Source: Planctomycetaceae bacterium (GTDB lineage: Bacteria > Planctomycetota > Phycisphaerae > SM23-33). From it: a DNA stretch of 64,000 nt. A program made the position numbers and the translations under genes. The stretch is taken from the NCBI GenBank assembly GCA_039680605.1, contig JBDKTA010000045.1:48156-112155 (forward strand), given 5' to 3'. Position 1 is the stretch's first letter; the number at the start of each line of letters is the position of its first letter. This document shows, piece after piece, positions 1 through 7,279 of the stretch. Under the pieces are notes generated by a model, which saw nothing but the letters and a program-made list of their open reading frames with translations, was not told the DNA's origin and ran no database searches.

Positions 1-1
1 C

Positions 2-289
2 AAGCTCAACTGGGAGCTGGTGGGGCGGTGGATCGTCCACACGCCGCGGCTGTCGCTGGTGAACATTCTCTCGCCCAACGGCAGACCGGTGGTGCCCGAG
101 CTGATGCCCTGGCATGGAAACATCGCCCGCGTTCTGGACATGGTGCTGGAGATTCTCGAAGACCTCGGAAGCATGGTCGAGGCCCGGCGGCGCCTGCTCG
201 AGACGGTCGAGCCGCTGCTGCCGCACGGGACCACAGCGGCAGACAACGCGGCCGATCTGGTGCTGCGGGTGCTTAACAACAGATCCTAG
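2..289 (+). CDS. lpxB: Lipid-A-disaccharide synthase, C-terminal part (cut by window edge)
   Basis: This is the last ~95 codons of a protein that enters from the left edge, read in the frame starting at base 2. The stretch TPRLSLVNIL followed by VPEL matches the C-terminal nucleotide-sugar-binding region of LpxB, the GT19 enzyme that joins UDP-2,3-diacylglucosamine and lipid X to make the lipid A disaccharide at the inner membrane. The end, a helix plus a run of small residues, is also typical. The gene implies a lipopolysaccharide outer membrane. Its stop codon lies inside the first unit of the heptamer repeat that follows. The N-terminal two thirds are not visible, so the call rests on the short C-terminal signature. 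Confidence 0.8.
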   Translation, partial: KLNWELVGRWIVHTPRLSLVNILSPNGRPVVPELMPWHGNIARVLDMVLEILEDLGSMVEARRRLLETVEPLLPHGTTAADNAADLVLRVLNNRS

Positions 290-467
290 ATCCTAGGTCC
301 TAGATCCTAGAAGACAACAACAGGTCCTAGATCCTAGGGGAACTGCGCGACACGCGAACGGGCTGATCCATTTCTCTCCAGGATCGAGGATCTGTTCTTT
401 TCTTTCCTCCCTAGGATCGAGGACCTAGGACCTAGGATCTTGTTCTTCCCCTAGGACCGAGGATCGG
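282..467. repeat. Heptamer degenerate tandem repeat, inverted pair (CCTAG word)
   Basis: The gap between two convergent genes is filled by 7-bp units of the form ATCCTAG/GTCCTAG. One array is at 282-310, with a further copy at 323-337. The opposite-strand version (CTAGGAT, CTAGGAC, CGAGGAT) is at 380-392, 411-439 and 450-467. The arrays at 282-310 and 411-439 are near-perfect inverted repeats (26 of 29 positions), so a transcript could fold into a long hairpin. There is no clear T-tract, so a terminator role is only possible. Confidence 0.85.
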
Positions 468-469
468 TT

Positions 470-1495
470 TTACGGCTGCCAGTATTCCCGGGCATTTTCC
501 GGCAAGGTGGGGTCCAGATTCTGCGGGCTTAGCTGCCTGACGGTTCCGTCGCGGAAGAGGACGTTGAGCAGTCCGCGGTGGCGGGCGAAGGAATAGTCAG
601 GGGCGGACCACTGGGGGTCGCTGGTTTGCACTACCAGTTCGGAGTAATCCATCGCCAGGATGTTGCCCGAACGCAGGGTCGCGCCTGAGGCCACGGTCGG
701 GTTCATGCCGTAGCTGACGAAGTAGCGGGGCTTGGCGGCTTCGATGGCCGCCTCTTGCGCGTCGCGTGCCGCCGAGGCAGAGGGCGGCTCAGGGACAATG
801 GTCGCATCCGTGGCGGCAATGAGGATTTCCCATTGCCCCATGGCTTTGCCGTTCTTGCTGGTGTTGCGAAGCTCCACGGTCATGTTGGCCGAGGTGATGG
901 TCGACGCTTGGGTAATGTCGAGGCCGACGAGCTGTCCGTTGATGGTGATGGTGGTAGGCCCCTGGGGCTTGACCTTGACGATGCCGGCCGGGCCGCTGTA
1001 ATAGACCATGCTGTTGCGTTCGATCACGCCACAGGGGGTCTGCATCCAGAAGGAATTAGCGTCGCAGTTGTCGGGGTTGATTTCGATGCACATGTTGGTG
1101 GTCATCCACGGCGCGGGTGCCCCGGGCACCGGGTCGGAGAGGGTGAACTCGCGTCCGCCCTCGGGGCAGCGGAGGATGCCCTTTTCATTGGTCTCCTTCA
1201 GAGCGGAGAGAATCCAATGCGTGGTGTCGGTGAAAGCCGCCTGGCGGCCCCGCTCGAACTCGCGCATCTGGATTCCGGGCACCTGGCCGATCCGGGCAAG
1301 ATTGTTGGCGCAGATCGCCAGGCGCGTTCGCGAGAGGATGTCGCCGGCGGTCGTGGCGCCTAGCAGCGATAGCGTAGACGTAACCGCGAGCACCACCAGA
1401 ACTTCGATCAGGGTCATTGCGGTCTTGGCAGGGTAAAGGGGACGAGGGCGACTCTGGGCGGGGCGGGCCGGCCTGGAAATATCTCGCGCGACCAT
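470..1495 (-). CDS. Prepilin-type N-terminal methylation protein with H-X9-DG motif
   Basis: A 341-residue pseudopilin-like protein of the planctomycete DUF1559-type group. After a basic leader of about 26 residues comes MTLIEVLVVLAV, the prepilin cleavage site and hydrophobic helix recognised by a type IV prepilin peptidase. Near the C-terminus, His-Arg-Gly-Leu-Leu and then Asp-Gly are spaced as H-X9-DG. A CPEGG segment sits mid-protein. The ATG at 1495 is preceded by GGAAGGGAG at good spacing. It is probably exported and surface-associated. The residue before the cleavage site is Ala rather than the usual Gly. A clear paralogue lies immediately upstream (1673-2644); both share the CPEGG region and the C-terminal motif. 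The biological role of this expanded family is not known. Confidence 0.8.
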   Translation of the reverse strand: MVARDISRPARPAQSRPRPLYPAKTAMTLIEVLVVLAVTSTLSLLGATTAGDILSRTRLAICANNLARIGQVPGIQMREFERGRQAAFTDTTHWILSALKETNEKGILRCPEGGREFTLSDPVPGAPAPWMTTNMCIEINPDNCDANSFWMQTPCGVIERNSMVYYSGPAGIVKVKPQGPTTITINGQLVGLDITQASTITSANMTVELRNTSKNGKAMGQWEILIAATDATIVPEPPSASAARDAQEAAIEAAKPRYFVSYGMNPTVASGATLRSGNILAMDYSELVVQTSDPQWSAPDYSFARHRGLLNVLFRDGTVRQLSPQNLDPTLPENAREYWQP

Positions 1496-1672
1496 CGGGG
1501 CTCCCTTCCGGCATGAACAAGCATGCGCAAAAAACGAACATCAACGCATCACCGGCGACTGACCATCTTCAGGAGTATCGGATTTGAAAGCGGCGCGAGA
1601 TGAGAGAATCTGGTAAAAATCGTCCGAAATATGCGGCTGGCAAAAAAAAAGGTGATTGGCGGGGCCATGCCA

Positions 1673-2644
1673 CTATCCTGGTTGCCAGTAAGCGAAGTTC
1701 TCGGCCATGGCGGGGCTGACTTCTTCGGGCGCCAGCACATGCACTGAACCGTCGCGCAGCAGCACATTCAGCAACCCGCGGTGCCGGGCAAATGGGTACG
1801 TCGGCATCTGCCAGTCCGCATCGCCCGGCTGAACGACGAGGTGTTCGTAATCCATCGCCAGAACATTGCCAAGGCCAAGGCCCGAAGTGTTGACAACGTT
1901 GGGATTTACCCCATAGCTGACGTAGTACGTCGGCGCCGCCGCTGCCGGGGCGGCCTCGACCATGCTCGGCGACGGGCCGGGCGTGATCTTCGCGTCGGTG
2001 GCCGCAATCTCGACAACCCAGGCGCTGGAGGCCTTGCCATTGTTGCTGGTGTTGTAGAGACTCACCGTGATCGAAGTGCCCGTGACGGTCGTGGCGGTGT
2101 GGTAATCGAGCTGCATCGGCTGGCCGTTCAAGAGCACCTCGGTCGCCCCCTGCGGCGTAAACTGCACGCTGCTGGCCGGGCCGCTATAGGCCATGATGTT
2201 CTTGCGGTCGATGGTGCCCGAGGGCGTGATCATTTCAAATCGTTTGGGGTCGGAGTTGGAGGGGCTGATGTCGATGGCGATTGTCCCCGAAATACTGTAC
2301 AGCGGGGCTGCGGGCGGCCGGTCCGATATCGAAAAATAGTTGCCCCCTTCCGGGCAGCGAAGAATCGCCGCGTCCTGGGCGTCTTGCAGGGTCATCAGAA
2401 TCCATCGCTCGGCGGTGCTGAAAGCGCCGCGGACGCTGGGGTCGAACTCCCTCAACTGCAGCCGCGGCGACTGGGCGATCTTGTTCAGATTGTTCGCGCA
2501 GGTGACGCGGTGGGCCGTGGAGCGGATGTATCCGGCCGTCATGCCAGTCAGCGTGGCCAGCGTGGCCACGATCGCCATGACGATCAGCAGTTCAACCAGC
2601 GTGAACGCGGCGACAGCGCCGCGATGTTGAGCGCGCGTCCCCAT
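1673..2644 (-). CDS. Prepilin-type N-terminal methylation protein with H-X9-DG motif (paralogue)
   Basis: A 323-residue paralogue of the neighbouring pseudopilin. The start at 2644 was chosen because AAAGGGGAG lies just upstream and a 13-residue basic leader then leads straight into FTLVELLIVMAIVATL, the prepilin signal and membrane helix. The reading frame stays open for ~95 codons further upstream, but that part has no protein character. The C-terminal FARHRGLLNV then DG gives the H-X9-DG signature. Ala, not Gly, precedes the predicted cleavage point. The gap of 177 bp to the downstream paralogue (1496-1672) shows only an A9 run and no recognisable element. Export through a type II/IV pilus-like route is inferred from the signal. 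Confidence 0.8.
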   Translation of the reverse strand: MGTRAQHRGAVAAFTLVELLIVMAIVATLATLTGMTAGYIRSTAHRVTCANNLNKIAQSPRLQLREFDPSVRGAFSTAERWILMTLQDAQDAAILRCPEGGNYFSISDRPPAAPLYSISGTIAIDISPSNSDPKRFEMITPSGTIDRKNIMAYSGPASSVQFTPQGATEVLLNGQPMQLDYHTATTVTGTSITVSLYNTSNNGKASSAWVVEIAATDAKITPGPSPSMVEAAPAAAAPTYYVSYGVNPNVVNTSGLGLGNVLAMDYEHLVVQPGDADWQMPTYPFARHRGLLNVLLRDGSVHVLAPEEVSPAMAENFAYWQPG

Positions 2645-2896
2645 CTTCTCCCCTTTGAGAACGTGAATCCCCGGCCGCGTCTTCTCCTGAACTTCACCTG
2701 CGGGGACAATCATTGTCCTGGCAGGCTCACGAGGTGCTGACGGTCCAGGCCGCCAGAAACGCCTGCAGCGACCGAGTGTCTCCAGAAGACTATATGCCCG
2801 CCCGCGGCGGCAACCAAATCCGCCCGACCGCCATAATGACGGGGGATCGTGGCAAGGCCCCGCTGCCACGCACTCGCCCATGATGCTCAGCGCGCC

Positions 2897-2930
2897 CATG
2901 GCGACCCGCTGAACAACGCGTGTCGCCATG
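2897..2930. repeat. Palindromic hairpin, CATGGCG type
   Basis: Arms of 13 bp beginning CATGGCGAC pair with one mismatch around an 8-base loop. It lies in the 455-bp gap between the divergent genes at 2644 and 3100. The same CATGGCG arm is used by hairpins at 24451-24526. Apart from this hairpin and the nonamer repeat at 2954-2982, I see nothing in 2645-3085 that I can name. Confidence 0.6.
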
Positions 2931-2953
2931 CCACCCGGGCCGCTTCAGTTTCC

Positions 2954-2982
2954 ATCTCAGGGCCCTCTGTGCCTCGGTGGTA
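2954..2982. repeat. Nonamer degenerate tandem repeat (CACAGAGG word)
   Basis: Read on the minus strand, three 9-bp units follow one another: CCACCGAGG, CACAGAGGG, CCCTGAGAT. They align unit by unit with the arrays at 3962-3988 and 4027-4056 downstream of the next gene, so the gene at 3100-3942 is flanked by opposite-facing copies. Confidence 0.6.
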
Positions 2983-3099
2983 AGCTTCTCTTCAGCAAAA
3001 TTCCCCCACAGGCCGATCCAAAATGACGCCGAAGGTGTTACAATGTTCCAAACGTGAGCCCGCCGGAGCGGGACCGCAAGAGCACCAAAGGAGCGAAGC

Positions 3100-3942
3100 G
3101 TGAACGAGTTTCCTCGCACTGAAGTCGGCGGCATTTCTGTTTCCAGAATGATCATCGGAACCAACTGGTTTCTCGGCTGGTCGCACACGTCGGCCGCTCG
3201 CGACAAACTCATCGGCGAAACCCAGACGGCCTCGAAGGTGGCCGACATCATCGAGGTGTACCTCAAGGCCGGCATCGACACGATCATGGGCTTCGCCCAG
3301 CGCGACGTTCAGCACCAGGCCGTCCAGGAAGCCCAGCAGCGCACGGGCAAGAAGATGATCGTGGTCTCGACCCCGGCCGTGCCCGTCGACGACAACCAGG
3401 CCTCTCGCGACGAGGCGCAGAAGATTTTCGACATGGAGAAGCAGCGCAACGTCGACATCGTGCTGCCGCACTCGTCGAGCATCGACCGCCTGGTGGACCG
3501 CCGCCTGCGCAAGGTGCTGCTGATGGACGAATACTCCAAGATGATCCGCCAGCGGGGCATGATCCCGGGCATGAGCACGCACACCAACGAGGCGCCCATC
3601 TACGCCGACGAGAGCGGCCTCGACGTCGACACGTACATCCAGATCTACAACGCCGCGGGCTTCCTGATGCCGCTTGAGGTCGACTGGGTGCAGCGCATCA
3701 TCTGGGGCCTCAAGAAGCCCGTCATGACGATCAAGCCGATGGCGTCGGGCCGCCTGCATCCGCTGGTGGGTCTGGCATTCTCGTGGGCGACGCTGCGTGA
3801 CGAAGACATGGTCACCGTCGGCACGCTGACGCCCGACGAGGCCAAGGAATGCATCGACATCTCAATGTCGGTCCTGTCCCGCCAGGCCAACACCGTCAAG
3901 CTCCAGCGCACAAGGTCGAAGTCAACCGTCGACGGAAAATAA
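3100..3942 (+). CDS. Aldo/keto reductase-like protein, function unknown
   Basis: A 280-residue soluble protein with the feel of a TIM barrel: short beta-like segments alternate with helices, and near the C-terminus a stretch VMTIKPMASGRL is followed by SWATL and a TPDEAKE motif. This resembles the last strands of aldo/keto reductases (KPLAGGRL, then TPEE). The usual catalytic Tyr/Lys signature is not obvious, so the enzyme activity is uncertain. The start is a GTG with AAAGGAG seven bases upstream. It stands alone, ends in a clear terminator, and has nonamer repeats on both sides. I cannot name a substrate. Confidence 0.55.
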   Translation: MNEFPRTEVGGISVSRMIIGTNWFLGWSHTSAARDKLIGETQTASKVADIIEVYLKAGIDTIMGFAQRDVQHQAVQEAQQRTGKKMIVVSTPAVPVDDNQASRDEAQKIFDMEKQRNVDIVLPHSSSIDRLVDRRLRKVLLMDEYSKMIRQRGMIPGMSTHTNEAPIYADESGLDVDTYIQIYNAAGFLMPLEVDWVQRIIWGLKKPVMTIKPMASGRLHPLVGLAFSWATLRDEDMVTVGTLTPDEAKECIDISMSVLSRQANTVKLQRTRSKSTVDGK

Positions 3943-3961
3943 CGGGTTCCGACAGGGCTTA

Positions 3962-4056
3962 CCACAGACGCGCAGAGACCATTGAGGATCGCAGCAATGC
4001 GGTCCTCTTTTTATTGGCGGCTTATTACCACAGAGGCACAGAGATCACTGAGAAGA
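3962..4056. repeat. Nonamer degenerate tandem repeats, two copies (CACAGAGG word)
   Basis: Units of 9 bp: CCACAGACG, CGCAGAGAC, CATTGAGGA at 3962-3988, and CCACAGAGG, CACAGAGAT, CACTGAGAA at 4027-4053. The first copy runs into the terminator stem. The second replaces the C-terminal coding part of a DUF5615-type toxin gene. A third copy in the same family, read on the minus strand, is at 6067-6103. Confidence 0.75.
3984..4013 (+). terminator. Rho-independent terminator
   Basis: GAGGATCGC pairs with GCGGTCCTC (one G-U pair) around a six-base loop and is followed by TTTTT. It lies about 40 bp after the stop of the aldo/keto reductase-like gene. It is one of the few canonical terminators in the window. 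Confidence 0.75.
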
Positions 4057-4220
4057 AGAACGGACACGCCGACAAGATTCTCTTTGCGGGCATATTCAAC
4101 GACCGTAGCGTCGTCTGCACGATCCAGCCCTATCTCGCGAACGTGAACCGATTGATGCCCAAGTTCATGCAGGGTCTGGCCAATAGCCTTGGCCATGTTC
4201 ATGTTCAGGAGGAACCGCAT
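4011..4220 (-). pseudogene. DUF5615 PIN-like toxin fragment, C-terminus replaced by a repeat
   Basis: The N-terminal ~50 residues (MRFLLNMN, then HELGHQSVHV and DDATVVEYARKENL) match the start of DUF5615 family PIN-like toxins, which are normally about 110 residues long and continue with the strand holding the second acidic motif. Here, just after KENL, the frame runs into the nonamer repeat at 4027-4056 and stops after about 20 unrelated residues. The start overlaps the stop of the DUF433 fragment (TGATG), the usual antitoxin-toxin coupling. It is probably inactive because the later acidic catalytic residues are missing. Confidence 0.65.
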
Positions 4221-4378
4221 CAGGCGGCAGGCTCCTTGAGTTCCAGTACGCGTTCAGCCGTCACCCATGCTGCGTATGCCAAGGCCTGACGGATATCCTC
4301 CGGTTCGAGTTCGGGCCATTCGTTCAGGATGTCGGCTTGTGACATACCGCCAGCAAGGTAGGCAAGAACGGAATGCAC
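4220..4378 (-). pseudogene. DUF433 antitoxin fragment
   Basis: About 52 residues matching the C-terminal half of DUF433 antitoxins: [15 protein letters not shown], then [12 protein letters not shown]. The N-terminal part of the family (the KPCIRGTRI segment) is absent, because an in-frame stop lies only five codons upstream of the candidate GTG at 4378. The 3' end overlaps the toxin start as TGATG. The downstream partner is also truncated, so the whole module is a decayed toxin-antitoxin pair. Too little remains to tell which target it once had. Confidence 0.6.
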
Positions 4379-4393
4379 GAGACAGACAATTCA

Positions 4394-4780
4394 TTAGCTG
4401 ACCGTCGATCCCGGCGGGACTTCTTTTTCCGGGCCCAGCACCACCACGTCCAGCAGCGGCGCCTCGCCGGTGGCGGGGTCGGCGGGGCCTCGGGCCGAGG
4501 CGGCCAGCAGCATTCCCTGCGATTCGAGCCCGCGCATTTTGCGCGGGGCCAAGTTCGCCACGACTACAATTTCACGCCCGAGCAAGGCCTCGGGGCTGTA
4601 GTACGCCCGGATGCCGGCCAGGATCTGGCGCGTCTCGCTGCCCAGGTCCACCTTGAGCACGACGAGCTTGTCGGCGTTGGGGTGTGCGGCTACCTCGACG
4701 ACCTTGCCGATGCGCAGGTCCAGCTTGGCGAAGTCGTCGTATTCGATCGTCGGTTTGGGCGTCGTCGGTGCGTCGGACAT
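4394..4780 (-). CDS. Stand-alone tRNA-binding (EMAP/MetG C-terminal-like) protein
   Basis: A 128-residue single-domain OB-fold protein. FAKLDLRIGKVVEVAAHPNA and then ILAGIRAYYSPEALLGREIVVVANL followed by RKMRG and SQGMLLAA are the standard signatures of the tRNA-binding domain found at the C-terminus of methionyl-tRNA synthetase and in Trbp111/CsaA-like proteins. The catalytic synthetase part is not present here. It may act in trans as a MetRS beta subunit that helps dock tRNA. Databases often label such proteins metG beta subunit; CsaA-type chaperone activity is an alternative. It reads divergently from manA. Confidence 0.85.
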   Translation of the reverse strand: MSDAPTTPKPTIEYDDFAKLDLRIGKVVEVAAHPNADKLVVLKVDLGSETRQILAGIRAYYSPEALLGREIVVVANLAPRKMRGLESQGMLLAASARGPADPATGEAPLLDVVVLGPEKEVPPGSTVS

Positions 4781-4881
4781 AACGGGCCTTTCAAAAAACA
4801 GCAGCGGTTCGTGTTCGGCGTAGTGTAGGCGCGGCGGGGTGGATGCTCAAGCTTGTTCCCCGCGGCCGCCGATAAACAAGC

Positions 4882-4922
4882 GGAAGAGTGGAATGATGGA
4901 AGAATGGAATAGAGGAAGAATG
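4882..4922. repeat. Octamer degenerate tandem repeat (GGAATGAT word), overlaps manA start
   Basis: Five 8-bp units in a row: GGAAGAGT, GGAATGAT, GGAAGAAT, GGAATAGA, GGAAGAAT, ending in the G of the manA ATG. The same word occurs at 8171-8204 and, inverted, at 8333-8364. The AGAGGAAGA stretch acts as the apparent ribosome-binding site of manA. Confidence 0.8.
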
Positions 4923-5885
4923 AACGCGTATCCGTTTCACTTCGAGCCCATCTACCACGACAAGATCTGGGGCGGCGGAAATCTGCGCCGGCTCTTCGGG
5001 CGAACACTGCCTGCCGACAACATCGGCGAGAGTTGGGAATTGGCCGATCTGGAGCAGGGCGTCAGCGTCGTCGCCAACGGGCCTGCCGCTGGGACTTCGC
5101 TGACGGACTTGACGCGGCAGATGGGGCGCGACCTGCTCGGGTCCGCGGCGGCCTGGCGCGACGGGCGATTCCCGCTGTTGCTCAAGCTGCTCGACGCCAA
5201 CGACATCCTCTCGCTCCAGGTACACCCGGACGAGCGGGCGGTGAAGGAAATCGGCCCGCCCGCGGCCCTGAAAACCGAGTGCTGGTTCGTGCTCGATAGC
5301 CGCCGCGGCTTCATCTACAAGGGCGTGGCGCCCGGCGTGGATGCAGCCGCCTTCCGCAAGGCCATCGAGACCGACGCGTGCGAAGAAGTCTGCAACCGCT
5401 ACGACGTGGCGGTGGGGGACTTCCACTACCTGCCCGCCGGCACGGTGCATGCCCTGGGCGCCGGCGTCGTCGTGGCCGAGGTGCAGACGCCCTCCGACAC
5501 AACCTACCGCGTGACCGACTGGGGCCGCGGGCGCGAGATCCACGTCGAGCGGTCCATGCAGTGCATTCATTTTGCCCCGCCGCCGGCGCCTTCGCCCGGC
5601 GCCGCACCGCCGACGCTGCTGGCGACGCCATATTTCTCCATCGCCCTGCGCCGCATCAGCGGCGGTGGCACCAGGCCCCTGCCCAGCGGCCGCTGCGCGG
5701 CGCTGATGTTCCTTGGCCTCGAGGGCAATCTTGAAGTGGTTCACGATGGAACGACCGAGCCCGCCGTATCGGCCCGCGCCGGCGACACGCTGCTGATCCC
5801 CGCCGCCCTCAAGAACGCCGCCGTGCGCTGCAGCGCCGGTTGCGCCTGGCTCGAAATCACACTGCCCAACGCAAAGAATACCTAA
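4920..5885 (+). CDS. manA: Mannose-6-phosphate isomerase, class I
   Basis: A 321-residue cupin enzyme interconverting mannose-6-phosphate and fructose-6-phosphate in the cytoplasm, so linking mannose use or GDP-mannose supply to glycolysis. Zinc-site and active-site motifs are visible: LLLKLLDANDILSLQVHPDE, then YLPAGTVHALGAG and EVQTPSDTTYRVTDWGR. The length fits the short bacterial PMI type. The ATG at 4920 is preferred because FHFEPIYHDKIWGG, the family's usual N-terminus, follows at once. An upstream ATG at 4839 would add 27 residues coded by the octamer repeat. Translation is apparently served by a purine-rich sequence inside that repeat. Confidence 0.92.
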   Translation: MNAYPFHFEPIYHDKIWGGGNLRRLFGRTLPADNIGESWELADLEQGVSVVANGPAAGTSLTDLTRQMGRDLLGSAAAWRDGRFPLLLKLLDANDILSLQVHPDERAVKEIGPPAALKTECWFVLDSRRGFIYKGVAPGVDAAAFRKAIETDACEEVCNRYDVAVGDFHYLPAGTVHALGAGVVVAEVQTPSDTTYRVTDWGRGREIHVERSMQCIHFAPPPAPSPGAAPPTLLATPYFSIALRRISGGGTRPLPSGRCAALMFLGLEGNLEVVHDGTTEPAVSARAGDTLLIPAALKNAAVRCSAGCAWLEITLPNAKNT

Positions 5886-5900
5886 GTGTGCGGTATCCTT

Positions 5901-6025
5901 CGGGTGCCGTGGCGCGCAGGGCCGCAGGCCCGGAGAGCCACGATCCCTGACTTCACTGGAGCGCACGTCTGCTCAGTAGCGGCTGGTCGTGGCTGTCGGG
6001 CTTCGCCCTCCCGCCACGGCACCCG
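5901..6025. repeat. Pair of facing REP-like palindromes
   Basis: A 44-bp element at 5901-5944 (its core GGGCC-gca-GGCCC lies inside GTGGC/GCCAC arms) is repeated with 100% identity, inverted, at 8284-8327. A shorter relative facing the other way (CGTGGCTGTCGGG to CCACGGCAC) follows at about 5988-6025. Such facing pairs resemble the REP/BIME arrangement of other bacteria. Confidence 0.75.
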
Positions 6026-6066
6026 ACTGTCGGCCGCCAACGTCGTCCTCGTCCTTGTCCTCGGTT

Positions 6067-6103
6067 TTTCCTCTTTCCTCTGTGTTCTCTGTGCCTCTGT
6101 GTC
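6067..6103. repeat. Nonamer degenerate tandem repeat (CACAGAGG word), minus orientation
   Basis: On the minus strand the units read GACACAGAG, GCACAGAGA, ACACAGAGG, AAAGAGGAA. It is the same family as 3962-4056 and 2954-2982. It ends 15 bp before the rluB start, where a promoter or leader would be expected. Confidence 0.7.
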
Positions 6104-6118
6104 GTACTATAAAGCGCT

Positions 6119-7045
6119 ATGCCACAGCGAATTCAAAAAGTGCTCGCCGAAGCCGGCGTCGACTCCCGCCGGGCGATTGAAGAAATGGTCGTCGAGGGAC
6201 GCGTTCGCGTCAACGGCAAGACCGTCGCCGCCCTGCCGCATTTTGTTGAGCCCGGTGACCGCATTGAAGTCGACGGCCGCCCCGTCCGGTGGGAAAAACG
6301 CGAAGAGAAGTTCTACTTCCTCCTCAACAAGCCCAAGGGCGTGGTCTGCACGCAGTTCGATCCGCAAGGCCGCCGGCGTGCGGTGGACCTGCTCGGCGAC
6401 GTCGGTTCGCGCGTGTACTGCGTGGGGCGGCTGGACATCGAGAGCACCGGGCTGATCATCCTGACCAACGACGGCGAGCTGACCAACCAGCTCACGCACC
6501 CGCGTTACGGCGTGCCCAAGACGTACATTGTCGACGTCGAGGGCATGGTCAGCGGCGACAAGATCAACCGCATCAAGTCCGGCGCCATGCACATCGACGG
6601 CAAGCGCGTCGGTCCCAGCCGCGTCGGCGTGCTGGCCCGCGACCACAACACCACGTTGCTGCAGATCACGCTCAACGAGTCGCGCAATCGCGAAATCCGC
6701 CGGATGCTGGCGATGGTCGGCCACGAGGTCAAACGCCTCAAACGCGTCGCCATCGGCGAGATCACCGACAAGGGCGTCAAGATCGGCAACTACCGCGTGC
6801 TGTCGCCGGCTGAGGTGCAGTCGCTGCGCAAGTCGGCCGGTCCCAAGCCCGCCACAGCCGCCAAACCCCGCAAGAGCAAACCCTCCGGCGCCAAACCGTC
6901 GGGTGGAAAACCCGCCGGCGCGAAGCCCCGTCCCGACAAAACCGCCGCCCAACCCGCGCATCGCCGAGGCGGCGCCGCCTCCAAACCGCGCCCCGCGCAG
7001 CAGGAACCCCGCCCCGCCAAGCGAAGGATCATCCTGCCCCAGTAA
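6119..7045 (+). CDS. rluB: 23S rRNA pseudouridine synthase, RluB/RsuA family
   Basis: A 308-residue enzyme that converts a uridine in 23S rRNA (U2605 in E. coli RluB) to pseudouridine. Residues 1-60 form an S4 RNA-binding domain (RIQKVLAEAGVDSRRAIEEM, VRVNGK). The catalytic domain follows, with GRLDIESTGLIILTNDGEL holding the catalytic Asp, then NESRNREIRRMLAMVGHEVKRLKR. From about residue 240 the protein ends in a low-complexity tail of Lys, Pro, Gly and Ala (KPSGAKPSGGKPAGAKP), as is common in high-GC bacteria and probably RNA-binding. No ribosome-binding site is evident upstream; the nonamer repeat lies there instead. Confidence 0.92.
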   Translation: MPQRIQKVLAEAGVDSRRAIEEMVVEGRVRVNGKTVAALPHFVEPGDRIEVDGRPVRWEKREEKFYFLLNKPKGVVCTQFDPQGRRRAVDLLGDVGSRVYCVGRLDIESTGLIILTNDGELTNQLTHPRYGVPKTYIVDVEGMVSGDKINRIKSGAMHIDGKRVGPSRVGVLARDHNTTLLQITLNESRNREIRRMLAMVGHEVKRLKRVAIGEITDKGVKIGNYRVLSPAEVQSLRKSAGPKPATAAKPRKSKPSGAKPSGGKPAGAKPRPDKTAAQPAHRRGGAASKPRPAQQEPRPAKRRIILPQ

Positions 7046-7060
7046 CGCAAGGCGATATCC

Positions 7061-7079
7061 GCCGCTTGCGGCTTAGCAG
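7061..7079. repeat. Small palindrome GCCGCTTGCGGC with TAGCA tail
   Basis: Lies 16 bp after the rluB stop. Related copies occur at 12795-12822 (after the tRNA gene), 23640-23663 (after the nifJ stop) and 53092-53111 (between purN and the next gene). All sit just downstream of a gene or upstream of a converging one. Confidence 0.6.
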
Positions 7080-7167
7080 TTTCTTTCCTCTGAGCCTTTG
7101 TCCTATCTTGCCCAACTTTAGTGACGTGCTGTTCCATGAAAACGGTTTGGGTGGTTTAGAAGAACAT

Positions 7168-7197
7168 AAAAGCGGCGCCGGTGCCGCCGCACTCCAG
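7168..7197. repeat. REP-like palindrome, AAAGCGGC...GCCGCACTCC family
   Basis: AAAAGCGGCGCCGG pairs with the following GCCGCACTCC arm. Relatives with a different loop are at 33508-33542, 44377-44405 and 44506-44533. In the 234-bp gap between the convergent rluB and J-domain genes, I see nothing else beyond this and the small palindrome at 7061. Confidence 0.65.
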
Positions 7198-7279
7198 GGT
7201 CGCCTTGTGGCGACGTGCTTGACGCAGGGGGATTTCGTTGCGGCGGATGAAGCGGGGCCGCGTTAGGGCGGCCGCTGCG

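Noticed and set aside
282..467. An attachment site or phage integration scar
   Set aside because: No integrase, tRNA gene or direct repeats nearby; the repeats are explained as heptamer arrays.
2645..2929. Upstream extension of the pseudopilin gene by 95 codons
   Set aside because: The extension has no protein character, and an ideal ribosome-binding site precedes the ATG at 2644, directly before the prepilin leader.
7141..7279. A short minus-strand reading frame ending RRHKATLECGGTGAAF
   Set aside because: It looks protein-like, but most of it is the REP-like palindrome at 7168-7197, and it has no start or ribosome-binding site.
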